From Nostoc flagelliforme FACHB-838 (GTDB lineage: Bacteria > Cyanobacteriota > Cyanobacteriia > Cyanobacteriales > Nostocaceae), in the NCBI RefSeq assembly GCF_014698065.1, contig NZ_JACJSI010000056.1:1-45363 (forward strand): a DNA stretch of 45,363 bases, given 5' to 3'. The translations under genes were made by a program, and so were the position numbers. Shown here one piece after another: positions 16,172-24,818 of this stretch; the stretch's first letter is position 1; every line of letters begins with the position of its first letter. The notes beneath the pieces were generated by a model, which was given only the letters and a program-made list of their open reading frames with translations, ran no database searches and had not been told where the DNA came from.

Positions 16172-16771
16172 TTATACGCGAGCCAAAGTCACAATTTCAT
16201 GCTGATCCTGATATTTACCCTGTCTTGCTTCATAACTAATAGCGCAGGGTTCGCCTTCTAAAAATAGTAGTTGCACCACGCCTTCGTTAGCGTAGATGCG
16301 ACAGTCAGCGCTAGAAGAATTGGAAAATTCCAAGGTAAGATGACCCCGCCATGCAGCCTCAGCGGGCGTTAAATTTGCTATTATTCCACAACGGGCATAA
16401 GTACTTTTACCTATACAAATCACAGTAATATTCTCAGGAACCTCCAGTTTTTCTAAAGCAACCCCAAGTCCATAAGAATGAGCAGGTAAAATAAAGTAAC
16501 TGCCACTCGCATCTGTATGCAGTGCTGTTGGCTCCAGATTCTGGGGATTAAAGTTTTTAGGATCAACTACAGTTCCGGGAATGTGGCGAAAAATGCGGAA
16601 CTCAGCCGAGGAAAGGCGTATATCGTAGCCATAAGAAGATAAACCGTAGCTAATTACAGGTTGAACCGCTACAGACTCATCTTTTTGCACTTTTCGGATT
16701 AAACTTGGCTCAAAGGGCGAAATTAGACCCTGTTGAGCCATTTCAGTAATCCAGATATCGTTTTTAATCAC
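16172..16771 (-). CDS. dcd: dCTP deaminase
   Basis: Encodes 199 aa. It deaminates dCTP to dUTP, the first step towards dTMP by the dUTPase/ThyX route. Key segments: 'SYGLSSYGYDIRLS' (residues 41-54), 'GKSTYARCGI' (121-130, phosphate-binding), and 'PAEAAWRGHLTLEFSNSS' (136-153) with the catalytic Glu148. Full length, somewhat longer than minimal Dcd at the N terminus. This is the canonical enzyme to compare with the degenerate homologue at 14877. A single gene convergent with dut and followed upstream by its own promoter region. Confidence 0.95.
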   Translation of the reverse strand: MIKNDIWITEMAQQGLISPFEPSLIRKVQKDESVAVQPVISYGLSSYGYDIRLSSAEFRIFRHIPGTVVDPKNFNPQNLEPTALHTDASGSYFILPAHSYGLGVALEKLEVPENITVICIGKSTYARCGIIANLTPAEAAWRGHLTLEFSNSSSADCRIYANEGVVQLLFLEGEPCAISYEARQGKYQDQHEIVTLARV

Positions 16772-16827
16772 AACTTTACAGCTAATTCAAACCGAATTAC
16801 TAGGATATCCTGAATTGAGTATTTTGT

Positions 16828-17364
16828 TTAAGGTCGATAACTCCGACGGATCTCTGTAATTTGATCTGCTACATCCAAGAGAGATTTGGGCATCTCTGGC
16901 CCTGTGAGAATGATATCAACGTGGGGAGGGCGTTTTGCCAGAAACGCTAAAACTTCCGCTTCCGGAATTAAACCAAAGTTAATCGCTAAACTTAACTCAT
17001 CTAAGACAACGAGAGAATACTTACTCTCACACACTACTTGTTGTGTATATTGCCATAGCTTTTGTAAGGCTTGATTTTCCGTATCGTCTAAATGTGGTGT
17101 ATCTATACAACGAGGCAAATCACAGCGAATCCAATCTAAATTTTGTCCTAATTGGATGGGTCTATCCTGTCCTTGGCGAATACCTCCTTTGAGGAACTGC
17201 ACTATTAATACTGCCGTTCCTTGTCCAGCTATTCTCAGTGATTGAGCCATCACGCTCGTAAAAAAGTTACGATGAGAGCTAGTGAAAACCTGCACTAGTC
17301 CTTCAACTGGATATGGTAAGGGAACGGTTGAATTGATACTTTGAGTTTCTAACTGGGCAACCAT
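16828..17364 (-). CDS. BtuR/CobO-like ATP:corrinoid adenosyltransferase homologue lacking Walker A
   Basis: Encodes 178 aa from ATG 17364 (MVAQLETQS); a TTG eight codons earlier is less likely. The BtuR fold is recognisable: 'GLVQVF', 'IVQFLKGGIRQGQ', 'SLVVLDELSLAINFGLI', 'RPPHVDIILTGPEMPKSLLDVADQITEIRR'-type C terminus (residues about 142-175). In genuine enzymes the N-terminal loop reads GNGKGK(S/T)T; here the aligned stretch is SSHRNFFTS, with no Lys and only one Thr/Ser left. ATP binding in the normal way is therefore unlikely. Cyanobacteria have such P-loop-degenerate paralogues, often annotated P-loop NTPase. It may bind corrinoid, or serve another role. Confidence 0.75.
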   Translation of the reverse strand: MVAQLETQSINSTVPLPYPVEGLVQVFTSSHRNFFTSVMAQSLRIAGQGTAVLIVQFLKGGIRQGQDRPIQLGQNLDWIRCDLPRCIDTPHLDDTENQALQKLWQYTQQVVCESKYSLVVLDELSLAINFGLIPEAEVLAFLAKRPPHVDIILTGPEMPKSLLDVADQITEIRRSYRP

Positions 17365-17708
17365 AAAGTTAAGTTCAAAAAGATACAATAAGATACGAAT
17401 TATTACGACGGCAAATCATTACAAGTCTACCTGTATAATCAATCTGTTTTTCACAGGTGTGGTGGATTTGGCAAATTGCATTCTTAGTCAAACACTAGGT
17501 TTGTACTGAAGTCAATAGTGATTTTGATTTAAATTTTCGTTTTTTCTCGGGAATGAGTTGTAAAAATAAAAACATAAGAGTTACAGTTCCAATTATTTAA
17601 AAAAGCTAGGCAGAACGTCTGAAAATCCTTAAATGTTAGATTTGTCGGTTGTTTGGGCAAAACAGACTTAGCAAGTAGTGAATTTGACAGGATGAGGAGT
17701 AAATTGTT
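17365..17708. other. Divergent intergenic region
   Basis: AT-rich spacer between the minus-strand BtuR-like gene and the adenylate kinase homologue; it must hold both promoters. No repeat, hairpin or operator stood out. Confidence 0.3.
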
Positions 17709-18332
17709 GTGAGATTGGTGATTCTGGGAGGTTCAGGATCGGGGAAAAGCACTCAAGCACAAAAGCTTTGCAGATACTTTGATATTCCTCTGATTTCTAC
17801 AGGTGAGGTTTTACGGTCAGCAATATCTGGCGATCAGCCCCTGCCAGAATTTCGCTCGTTAGAAAGCGATCCCCGGACTTCTCTTTCGGTTTACGCTAGC
17901 CTGAGTGAACTAGGCTACCACGCACAGCCCTATATGCAAAAAGGGGATTTAGTTCCAGACGAAATGATCATTGAATTGATCCGAATACGCCTTAGACAAC
18001 CAGATATTAACTGCGATTGGGTGTTAGAAGGCTATCCCCGTACTGCTTTCCAAGCTGAAGAATTAGATTTTTTATTGGATGATTTAGGGCAAAAGCTAGA
18101 TTGGGCAATTTATCTCCAAGTCCCAGAAGCAGTAATGGTTAGCCGATCCTTGGGGCGATCGCTACCAGATGACCAACCAGAAATTGTGCAACGCCGTGTA
18201 GAATTATTCTACGATCGCACTATTCCCATCCTAGAATATTACGACCGTCGTCGCTGCTTATTGACCATCAACGGCGACCAATCACCAGAGATGGTGCAGC
18301 AAAATATTTTGACTCTGCTTTCAGTTCCTTAG
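17709..18332 (+). CDS. Adenylate kinase family nucleoside monophosphate kinase
   Basis: Encodes 207 aa from a GTG start (17709), chosen because it places the P-loop at the usual distance: 'LGGSGSGKST' residues 6-15. It also has the NMP-binding region 'ISTGEVLRSAISG' (29-41), 'VLEGYPRTAFQAEELD' (residues about 100-115), and a short LID ('RSLGRSLPDDQPEIVQRRVELF'-like region, about 145-166), followed by 'DRTIPILEYY'. It phosphorylates an NMP, most likely AMP, using ATP. Being divergent from typical Adk, it could be a paralogue: cyanobacteria usually carry an adk in the ribosomal protein cluster. Its Gly-rich start and 'EGYPRT' (usually DGFPRT) differ from that form. Confidence 0.85.
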   Translation: MRLVILGGSGSGKSTQAQKLCRYFDIPLISTGEVLRSAISGDQPLPEFRSLESDPRTSLSVYASLSELGYHAQPYMQKGDLVPDEMIIELIRIRLRQPDINCDWVLEGYPRTAFQAEELDFLLDDLGQKLDWAIYLQVPEAVMVSRSLGRSLPDDQPEIVQRRVELFYDRTIPILEYYDRRRCLLTINGDQSPEMVQQNILTLLSVP

Positions 18333-18432
18333 ATAAAGAAGCAGGGGAGGCAAGGGGAGAAGAAGCAATGTCCAATGCCTAATAACACTAAGGTAATCTT
18401 AAGGCAGTATTGTAAAACTTGAGGCAACTCCA

Positions 18433-19176
18433 ATGGCTTGGCAGCGTCCTGACGGTCGTCTTCCTTACGAACTACGTCCGATCAGCTTTTACCCCAATTT
18501 TACCCGCTTTGCCCCCGGCTCTGTTCTTGCAAGATGCGGTAATACTCAGGTACTTTGTACTGTTAGCGTTAATAAGGGAGTTCCAAAGTTTCTCGAAGGA
18601 ACTGGTAAAGGCTGGTTAACTGCTGAGTACCGGATGCTACCATCTGCTACCCAAAAACGCCAAGAAAGGGAATTATTGAAATTATCTGGACGGACGCAAG
18701 AAATTCAACGTCTAATTGGACGTAGCTTACGCGCAGCAGTGGATTTTGAGGCGCTGGGAGAACGCACGCTGACTGTGGATGCCGATGTGTTACAAGCAGA
18801 CGCTGGAACTCGGACAACAGCGATTACAGGCTCATTTGTGGCCTTGGCTCATGCAATTTCTAAATTGTTACAGGAGGGCGTGCTGGAGCGATCGCCTTTG
18901 TCTGGACAGGTAGCAGCAGTTTCCGTAGGATTGCTGGAGGAAGAGCCATTTTTGGATCTAGACTATATCGAAGATGTGGCTGCAACAGTAGATTTTAACG
19001 TGGTGATGAATCAACATTTGGGAATCATTGAAGTTCAGGGAACAGCCGAAGAAGGCAGCTTTAGCCGCACTCAGTTGGATCAACTACTAGATGTCGCCCA
19101 AAAAGGAATTCAGGAATTGTTAACTGCCCAACGCGAAGCGATCGCAGACTGGGAAGCGTTGTTTGCGATTAATTAG
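18433..19176 (+). CDS. rph: RNase PH
   Basis: Encodes 247 aa. A phosphorolytic 3'-5' exoribonuclease that trims tRNA 3' ends. Family segments: 'RPDGRLPYELRPI' (5-17), 'GNTQVLCTVSV' (36-46), 'GKGWLTAEYRMLPSAT' (58-73), 'EIQRLIGRSLRAAVD' (89-103), 'LTVDADVLQADAGTRTTAITG' with conserved Asp (core residues about 112-131), 'DFNVVMNQ' and 'IEVQGTAEEGSF' (about 198-209). Full length. The preceding gene ends 100 bp upstream in repeat-like DNA, so independent transcription is likely. Confidence 0.96.
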   Translation: MAWQRPDGRLPYELRPISFYPNFTRFAPGSVLARCGNTQVLCTVSVNKGVPKFLEGTGKGWLTAEYRMLPSATQKRQERELLKLSGRTQEIQRLIGRSLRAAVDFEALGERTLTVDADVLQADAGTRTTAITGSFVALAHAISKLLQEGVLERSPLSGQVAAVSVGLLEEEPFLDLDYIEDVAATVDFNVVMNQHLGIIEVQGTAEEGSFSRTQLDQLLDVAQKGIQELLTAQREAIADWEALFAIN

Positions 19177-19450
19177 TTTTATTAATTTTTAATAAGAATT
19201 AATAAATGTATCCTTTGTGGCGTTAATCAACCAAGTATCAAGTAACTGTGTGTAAATAAAAATAATCATTCAGAGTGGCTAGTAGTTAGTACGACTGACT
19301 ACTGACAACTTACCGTTGAAGGTGATAAGGAACGTATACATTTTTCCAGCCTACTTAATCCACGATGTTAAATGTTTCAAAAGTTAAAAAGGAGGATTGT
19401 AATAAGTTCGGTATTGTATTGCCAGAAGCCAGCAATATGATGATGAAGCC
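19177..19450. other. Intergenic region with degenerate repeat
   Basis: Contains 'ctagtagttagtacgactga', of the degenerate 'tagtcattag' type common between genes here, and a Shine-Dalgarno-like 'aaaggagg' near 19388, too far from the pgl start at 19451 to serve it directly. No gene seen. Confidence 0.3.
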
Positions 19451-20173
19451 ATGAACAAAACTGTTGAAGTTCTACCGGATCAGCCAGCGCTGGTTGCACG
19501 AGCGCTAGAATTAATTCTGTCTAAGTTAAACAGTGCTATTGAGCAGCAGGGGCGGTTTACCATCGCCTTATCTGGCGGCAGTACACCTAAACCGTTATAC
19601 GAAGCGATCGCTACTCAAAAACTGCCTTGGGATAAAATTCATATATTCTGGGGGGATGAGCGTTATGTACCACCAGATCACCCCGATAGCAATGAACTGA
19701 TGACGCGTCGTGCGTGGCTAGATCGCATTGACATCCCAGCAGCTAACATTCACCCCGTACCAACTTTAGAAGCCAATCCAGAACTAGCTGCTGCGAAGTA
19801 TGAACAACATCTAAAAGAATTTTTCAATTCTTCTGGGGTCGAGTTCCCCGCCTTGGATGTAGTATTACTAGGAATGGGTGATGACGCACATACTGCATCT
19901 TTGTTTCCCCACACAGAGGCTCTCAAAGTACGCGATCGCTTAGTTACCGTGGGTAACAAAGACGGAAACCCCAGGATCAGTTTCACATACCCCTTCATCA
20001 ACTCTGCTCGCAGTGTGATTTTTCTAGTTGCTGGCGCTAACAAACGACCAGCTTTAGCGCAAGTCTTTGCACCTGTAGCCGATGACTTCACTTACCCGTC
20101 CCGCTTAATTCAGCCCCAAGGTGAACTTTGGTGGCTACTGGATGCAGCAGCAGGTTTGGAACTACAACATTGA
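19451..20173 (+). CDS. pgl: 6-phosphogluconolactonase
   Basis: Encodes 240 aa. It hydrolyses 6-phosphogluconolactone in the oxidative pentose phosphate pathway, the main NADPH source of cyanobacteria in the dark and of heterocysts. Motifs: 'FTIALSGGSTPKPLYEAI' (residues 37-54, phosphate binding), 'IHIFWGDERYVPPDH' (63-77), 'DVVLLGMGDDAHTASLFP' (residues about 134-151, catalytic region with conserved His), and 'ISFTYPFIN'. Full length and normal for the DevB/Pgl type. Monocistronic; the following spacer has repeats and a hairpin. Confidence 0.95.
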   Translation: MNKTVEVLPDQPALVARALELILSKLNSAIEQQGRFTIALSGGSTPKPLYEAIATQKLPWDKIHIFWGDERYVPPDHPDSNELMTRRAWLDRIDIPAANIHPVPTLEANPELAAAKYEQHLKEFFNSSGVEFPALDVVLLGMGDDAHTASLFPHTEALKVRDRLVTVGNKDGNPRISFTYPFINSARSVIFLVAGANKRPALAQVFAPVADDFTYPSRLIQPQGELWWLLDAAAGLELQH

Positions 20174-20400
20174 GCAATGGGGTATTGGGCATGGGAAAGA
20201 GGACTTGGGGACAAGGAGAATTAGAGACAAGGGGAAACACTTGTTGCAAGTTCTGACTTAAGTCCCCTTGTTTCCCCTGCTTCCCCCGTATCCCCGTGTC
20301 CAATTCATTGTTCCATCAGCAGTAATTGCTAGAATCTAAAGCTAGGGCCGCCCTCTGCTTGCCAGTCCTACTAATTTGTCAAGTTAGTTTTGAGGGTTTC
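20174..20400. repeat. Degenerate intergenic repeat block
   Basis: Phrases such as 'gggtattgggcatggg', 'ggggacaaggagaatt' and 'tccccttgtttcccctgctt' are the degenerate, partly inverted intergenic repeats seen at several other places in the window (24.8 kb, 38.5 kb, 11.7 kb). No gene. Confidence 0.5.
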
Positions 20401-20447
20401 TAGTAAGCACTTTAGTGCTTAGAAAATAAGAACTAAAGTGCTTACTA
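20401..20447. repeat. Dispersed hairpin, 16-bp perfect stem
   Basis: Arms TAGTAAGCACTTTAGT and ACTAAAGTGCTTACTA around a 15-base loop. No U tract follows, so it is more likely a dispersed palindromic repeat than a plain terminator. It lies 80 bp before the FHA gene. Confidence 0.65.
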
Positions 20448-20527
20448 CAAACTTGCTTACCCATCAATTTAAACTTGACAGACTACTACTTATATCTATG
20501 ATGATCTTGAACAAAGGCTAAATATCG

Positions 20528-21394
20528 ATGATCGTCTGCCCTAATTGCAATCATCCCAACCCTGATGGCGCTGTCCAATGTGAAGCTTGCTATACACCCT
20601 TACCCGCAACTACTAATTGTCCCAGTTGTGGGGCAACTGTGCAGGCAGATGCTGCATTTTGCGGTCAATGTGGCTATAACCTTCACTCCGCAGGAGTTCC
20701 ACACGTTCATAGCGCAGTAGCTACAACAGTAACTCCCGATGTTCCTGTGGAAGTGCCAGCGTTAGTTCCACCCGATCCACTATTAGAACTTTTACAACCA
20801 GATGCTTTGGGAATGAGTGAATCTACTCCCAGTTCATCTTTACCACCAACAGAGGTGGCAGTTCCTCCAGAACCAGTGTCACAGATACCTCCTACACCAA
20901 GCAGCTCCCCAGAACCAGCGCCAACCGTTGCAGCTCAACCTGTAGTCTCTATACAAAGTATTCCTACTCCACCACCTTTGGAACCAGCGCCAGTCTCTGA
21001 AGCTGAAGTACCTCCGCCAGCAGCGCCAGCACCAACTGTAACTGCTGCCAGAACGCAATTGCAGCAGGTTATAGCGCGGTTAATCCACGTTCAAACCGAT
21101 CGCCTAATTGAATTGCCGCAAAATCTCTCTGTGATTCATATCGGCAAGCCCAATGACCGGATTCCCCCAGATATAGACGTTTCAGGATTTCCCAATTCAG
21201 AAGTTGTCTCGCGGATTCATGCAGATATTCGCGTCGAGGGAGATGCTCATTATGTAGAGGATGTAGGAAGTTCTAATGGCACTTATATTAATAATTTGCC
21301 GCTTTTACCAGGGAACCGTCATCGTTTGCGACCAGGCGATCGCATCAGCTTGGGTAAAGGAGACTTAATGACATTCCTTTTTCAACTTGCTTAA
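20528..21394 (+). CDS. Double zinc-ribbon protein with C-terminal FHA domain
   Basis: Encodes 288 aa. Two CxxC...CxxC zinc ribbons lie at the N terminus (Cys4/7/18/21 and Cys31/34/45/48). A long Pro/Glu/Ala-rich linker spans about residues 60-180. The FHA domain occupies about 195-288: 'VIHIGKPNDR' (start), 'SEVVSRIHADIRV' with the conserved S-R-x-H, 'VGSSNGTYINNLPL' with the conserved S-x-N-G-T, and 'LRPGDRISLGKGD'. FHA domains bind phosphothreonine peptides, so this is a likely adaptor in Ser/Thr kinase signalling. The partner kinase is not in the window. Cytoplasmic; no membrane segments. Confidence 0.9.
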   Translation: MIVCPNCNHPNPDGAVQCEACYTPLPATTNCPSCGATVQADAAFCGQCGYNLHSAGVPHVHSAVATTVTPDVPVEVPALVPPDPLLELLQPDALGMSESTPSSSLPPTEVAVPPEPVSQIPPTPSSSPEPAPTVAAQPVVSIQSIPTPPPLEPAPVSEAEVPPPAAPAPTVTAARTQLQQVIARLIHVQTDRLIELPQNLSVIHIGKPNDRIPPDIDVSGFPNSEVVSRIHADIRVEGDAHYVEDVGSSNGTYINNLPLLPGNRHRLRPGDRISLGKGDLMTFLFQLA

Positions 21395-21736
21395 CTGATT
21401 ATCGCTCAATTGTGACATCAGTCTAAGTATTTTCTGCCTATCCTCCGGCATCCATTTTGGAGGATAAACAATTGAACCGTATCAGACAAGCGACGGATGG
21501 CTATGTTGTTCTTGATAGCGCCATAGTTTACAGCCGTCGCTTCGATGTGCGAATTGTTGCATCGTCCAGCAACCCTAATACTTCAATAATTACATTAGGA
21601 TAGATGAAAATACACTGTCAATTTTGGATTTTAGATTGAAGGAATAATCTAAAATCCAAAATTGAATGCCCCACCAATTAATTAATTGGGGGGATAATCT
21701 TAATTCCAAAATCTAAAATCTAAAATTGAGTGACCT
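21395..21736. other. Intergenic region with decayed-looking reading frame and large inverted repeat
   Basis: About 340 bp. A 43-codon frame from a TTG at about 21472 lacks an ATG start and recognisable family. The last third is filled by an inverted repeat (listed separately). Confidence 0.35.
21618..21665. repeat. 20-bp perfect inverted repeat (stem-loop)
   Basis: Left arm TCAATTTTGGATTTTAGATT at 21618-21637, an 8-base spacer, and the exact reverse complement at 21646-21665. A second partial copy ('ccaaaatctaaaatctaaaa') lies near 21706, and a CCCCACCAATTAATTAATTGG palindrome-like segment lies between. MITE-like or a dispersed repeat; AT-rich. Confidence 0.7.
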
Positions 21737-22480
21737 ATGAGGGAACCAAGCAAAAATTTTGAACCCTTACTTACCAAAGAAGCCCCACCAGTTGTTGAAC
21801 GCATGGGGCTAACTTGGCTAGTTGCAGCAGCGATCGCAACTGCTTTACTGTGGCAAGTACCAGGAGGGGATTATATCTTATACCCATTTACAATCCTGGC
21901 AACTTGGTTTCATGAAATGGGTCACGGCTTAATGGCGCTCCTATTAGGTGGACAGTTTCAGAAATTGCAGATTTTTAGCAATGGTTCCGGTGTTGCAACT
22001 TATGGCATTCGGTCGTCATTAGGGCCAATTGGCTTGGGAATAATTGCCGCAGCAGGGCCAATGGGGCCGCCTCTTGCCGGTGCAGCTTTAATTCTGGCTT
22101 CCCGCAGTTTTACAGCAGCAACCCTCTGTTTAAAAATATTAGGGAGTTTTTTGCTATTTTCCGCATTAATTTGGGTACGTTCCTCGTTTGGATTGGTAGC
22201 AATTCCCTTGTTGGGTTTAGTAATCTTGGGTATCGCCCTGAAAGCACCTCGCTGGGTACAGGGGTTTGTCATTCAATTACTGGGTGTACAAGCTTGTGTG
22301 AGTACGTACCATCAACTTGATTATCTATTTAGTCAGTCTGCTGGCCCGCTTGGAATCTCTGATACAGCGCAAATGCAGCGATATTTGCTTTTACCTTACT
22401 GGTTTTGGGGCGGGTTAATGGCGATCGCATCTCTGGTGATTTTAATCCAAAGTCTCCGCGTTGCCTATCGTTCGGAATAA
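21737..22480 (+). CDS. M50-like membrane metalloprotease
   Basis: Encodes 247 aa with about six hydrophobic segments. The zinc-binding motif HEMGH (residues 59-63) lies in 'LATWFHEMGHGLMALLLGG', at the end of a membrane-associated helix. The family (M50B-like) contains site-2-type proteases and related membrane proteins. The second S2P motif (xDG) is not evident, so activity is uncertain. The start ATG follows a spacer full of repeats. The protein is short compared with RseP/SpoIVFB-type enzymes. Substrate unknown. Confidence 0.8.
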   Translation: MREPSKNFEPLLTKEAPPVVERMGLTWLVAAAIATALLWQVPGGDYILYPFTILATWFHEMGHGLMALLLGGQFQKLQIFSNGSGVATYGIRSSLGPIGLGIIAAAGPMGPPLAGAALILASRSFTAATLCLKILGSFLLFSALIWVRSSFGLVAIPLLGLVILGIALKAPRWVQGFVIQLLGVQACVSTYHQLDYLFSQSAGPLGISDTAQMQRYLLLPYWFWGGLMAIASLVILIQSLRVAYRSE

Positions 22481-22657
22481 TGAGTAAGAGACACCATCAA
22501 AAGTAGAAACCTTTAGCTTAGGCAAAGCATTGCTATTTGTGCAAGCAATTCTAGAACTAAAGGAAAAATTTATCAGTATAATAGCCTGGATATTCTTAAA
22601 AAAATTCGCTGCTAATAACTTTTTCCTTAGCGTCCTTCGCGGTTCGATACCCTAACC

Positions 22658-23566
22658 ATGTCCACCCAACCCATAATTCAAAGCATATACACCGATGGTG
22701 CTTGCACTGGTAATCCTGGCCCTGGTGGTTGGGGTGTAGTCGTCTACTTCAGCGATGGCTCAATCCACGAAATGGGCGATGCATCCCCTCATACCACTAA
22801 TAATAAAATGGAGATGCAAGCTGCGATCGCTGCCCTGAAATTTTTGGAAACATCTCAACAAGCCCAACCCATAACCCTTCATACCGATAGTGAATACCTG
22901 ATTAATTGCGTTACCAAATGGGTGAAAGCCTGGAAAAAGAAAAGCTGGAAAAAGTCAGATGGTAAACCCGTTCAAAACCAAGACCTTTTAGAAATTTTAG
23001 ATGAACTCAATACTCAACAGGTAAAATGGCAACACGTCCGGGGACATTCTGGTAACATAGGTAACGAACGTTGTGATGTGATCGCTCGCACTTATGCCAG
23101 TGGCAAAACCCCTTCTTTACAACAATTATCTCTCACAAATTTTTACAAATCTTTACCTACTACAAATGAACTAAATGTAGCAAAAGTAGCTGATTATGAG
23201 AAAAACTTTAGAATAACTAACCAAAGTCCGCAAGAAATCAGTACTTCTGCACCAGAAATAACCGTTATGGAACCATCAACTGGGCCAACTGCGGCCGTAA
23301 CCGATGAAAAACCGCCAGAAATGAGGGTTTCGCAACTCCGCAGCTTGGTCGAAACTCTGCGTATAGCTGACGAAATTTCTGAAAAAGGCTACTTAATCAC
23401 CAGTTCTGAGTTAGCAGACTTGATGGATGTCCATGCTAGCGCTGTTACCAGTCGTGGAGATCAATGGCGCTGGCGAAACTGGATAGTGTCACGGGTACGC
23501 CGTGAAGGAAATCAAATTCTTTGGGAATTGGAACGCGGGGATCAAGTAGGGGGGGAAGAGGAGTAG
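22658..23566 (+). CDS. rnhA: RNase HI with cyanobacterial C-terminal extension
   Basis: Encodes 302 aa. Residues 5-146 are RNase HI, which degrades RNA in RNA-DNA hybrids. The catalytic residues are Asp13 (YTDGAC), Glu52 (NKMEMQAA), Asp77 (LHTDSEY) and Asp140 (NERCDVIA), with His130-loop 'VRGHSGN'. Normal RNase HI ends at about 155; here a Thr/Pro/Glu-rich linker (about 155-225) leads to a C-terminal domain of about 80 residues ('LRSLVETLRIADEISEKGYL', 'ELADLMDVHASAVTSRGDQW', 'WRNWIVSRVRREGNQILWEL'). That domain has the look of a DNA-binding helix-turn-helix, sometimes found alone in cyanobacteria. Convergent with cruG. Confidence 0.92.
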   Translation: MSTQPIIQSIYTDGACTGNPGPGGWGVVVYFSDGSIHEMGDASPHTTNNKMEMQAAIAALKFLETSQQAQPITLHTDSEYLINCVTKWVKAWKKKSWKKSDGKPVQNQDLLEILDELNTQQVKWQHVRGHSGNIGNERCDVIARTYASGKTPSLQQLSLTNFYKSLPTTNELNVAKVADYEKNFRITNQSPQEISTSAPEITVMEPSTGPTAAVTDEKPPEMRVSQLRSLVETLRIADEISEKGYLITSSELADLMDVHASAVTSRGDQWRWRNWIVSRVRREGNQILWELERGDQVGGEEE

Positions 23567-23621
23567 AAAGTGAACAGGGGGAGCATGGGCAGAATCACTA
23601 TTGGTTATTGACCAATGCCCC

Positions 23622-24818
23622 CTATGTATACTTGCGTCCTCGCCACTCGCGCGGGGTGCGGAACGCAGATAAGAAGATTCGCAGCACAGCTAAGGGATCA
23701 GCCAAAGGGGAAAGCCAGAACAACCAGCCGCCTTTAGCGTTTGTGCGATCATAAGAGGGTGCGATCGCTATCAGCATAGCAAAGCGAATTATCACCAGGA
23801 ATAAATTCAGTCCCAGCAGCAGGAGTGAGGGAGTGGGCAAGTGCGAGAGTGGAGGAGAAATCAGCAAAAAAGTAAGGACAATTAAAAAGGGTAGACCTTG
23901 AACAGATGTGAGTAGCCATAAATCTCCCCACAACTGAGAACGAGAAGTTGCATCTTTGAGGTCAAGACTCCGCCCCCATTCCTTCCACGTATCCATCGCG
24001 CCTTCATACATCCGAACCTTCAGCACCTTTGCACCGTCTAAAAAGCCCACCTTATACCCTTGGATAGCAATATTCCGTGCCAAGGTGACATCATCACAAA
24101 AAGAACTCCTCGCACTGCTGTAACCACCCACGGCAGCTAAAACAGAGCGACGACACAAAAAACACTGCCCATTTGCCATCACCCGTTCTGGCTGCTCTGT
24201 ATTGATCCCTGCTGGGTCAAATCGGTAAAGCAGAGTCATTAACAAAGCAGGTTGTAGCCAGCACTCTCCTGGATATTTGAGGATAAACTGGGGTGAAAGA
24301 GAAACGAGGTCATAGCCTTGTGCTTCGGCCGTCTTCACCAAACCAGCAACTAAACCAGGATGTGGTTGGATATCAGCATCCAGCCCCAGAAACCACTGAC
24401 TAGCCTCTGAGCTATATAAAAAACCATTATGCAACGCCCAAGGACGACCCACCCAACCAGAGGGCAACGGATCATCTGTCATCAAGCGAAAGCGCGGATC
24501 TTTCTGCTGTGAGGCTTTTACCAAGTCGGGGGTACCATCACTAGACTTACTGTCTACAACCATAATTTCCCGAACTTCATAGCTTTGCTGACTTAAACCA
24601 GCCAACAAAGGGCTAATGCGAAGCGCCTCATTCAGTGTGGGAACTACGACACTCACCCTACCTAAAAGCTCTAGTGTAGGCTGTTGGGGTTCTATTGGAG
24701 GATGGCGTCTTGGCCCCTTTAACAAACGCGAAAACAGAATCGCCGTTGCTGGTACTTGTATAAGTAGCAATAAAAGGGAGATAGCGCTTTCTAGTATCAA
24801 AGCGTTGTCATTTGTCAT
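23622..24818 (-). CDS. cruG: Family 2 glycosyltransferase, likely CruG (carotenoid 2'-O-glycosyltransferase)
   Basis: Encodes 398 aa. A membrane helix lies at residues 8-30, then the GT-A fold: 'RVSVVVPTLNEA' (54-65), 'VREIMVVDSKSSDGT' (82-96), 'FLGLDADIQPHPG' (143-155) with the metal-binding D-x-D, 'SSFCDDVTLARNI' and 'KEWGRSLDLKD'. Two or three C-terminal membrane segments follow. In cyanobacteria cruF and cruG are neighbours and act in myxol glycoside synthesis (established for Synechococcus sp. PCC 7002). Here the likely cruF is upstream on the same strand, 110 bp away, which supports the assignment. Product: glycosylated myxol-type carotenoid in the cell envelope or thylakoid. Confidence 0.85.
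   Translation of the reverse strand: MTNDNALILESAISLLLLLIQVPATAILFSRLLKGPRRHPPIEPQQPTLELLGRVSVVVPTLNEALRISPLLAGLSQQSYEVREIMVVDSKSSDGTPDLVKASQQKDPRFRLMTDDPLPSGWVGRPWALHNGFLYSSEASQWFLGLDADIQPHPGLVAGLVKTAEAQGYDLVSLSPQFILKYPGECWLQPALLMTLLYRFDPAGINTEQPERVMANGQCFLCRRSVLAAVGGYSSARSSFCDDVTLARNIAIQGYKVGFLDGAKVLKVRMYEGAMDTWKEWGRSLDLKDATSRSQLWGDLWLLTSVQGLPFLIVLTFLLISPPLSHLPTPSLLLLGLNLFLVIIRFAMLIAIAPSYDRTNAKGGWLFWLSPLADPLAVLRIFLSAFRTPREWRGRKYT

Noticed and set aside
21472..21603. 43-codon frame from a TTG (IVASSSNPNTSIITLG end)
   Set aside because: No ATG, no ribosome-binding site and no known family; may be a relic, but not supportable.
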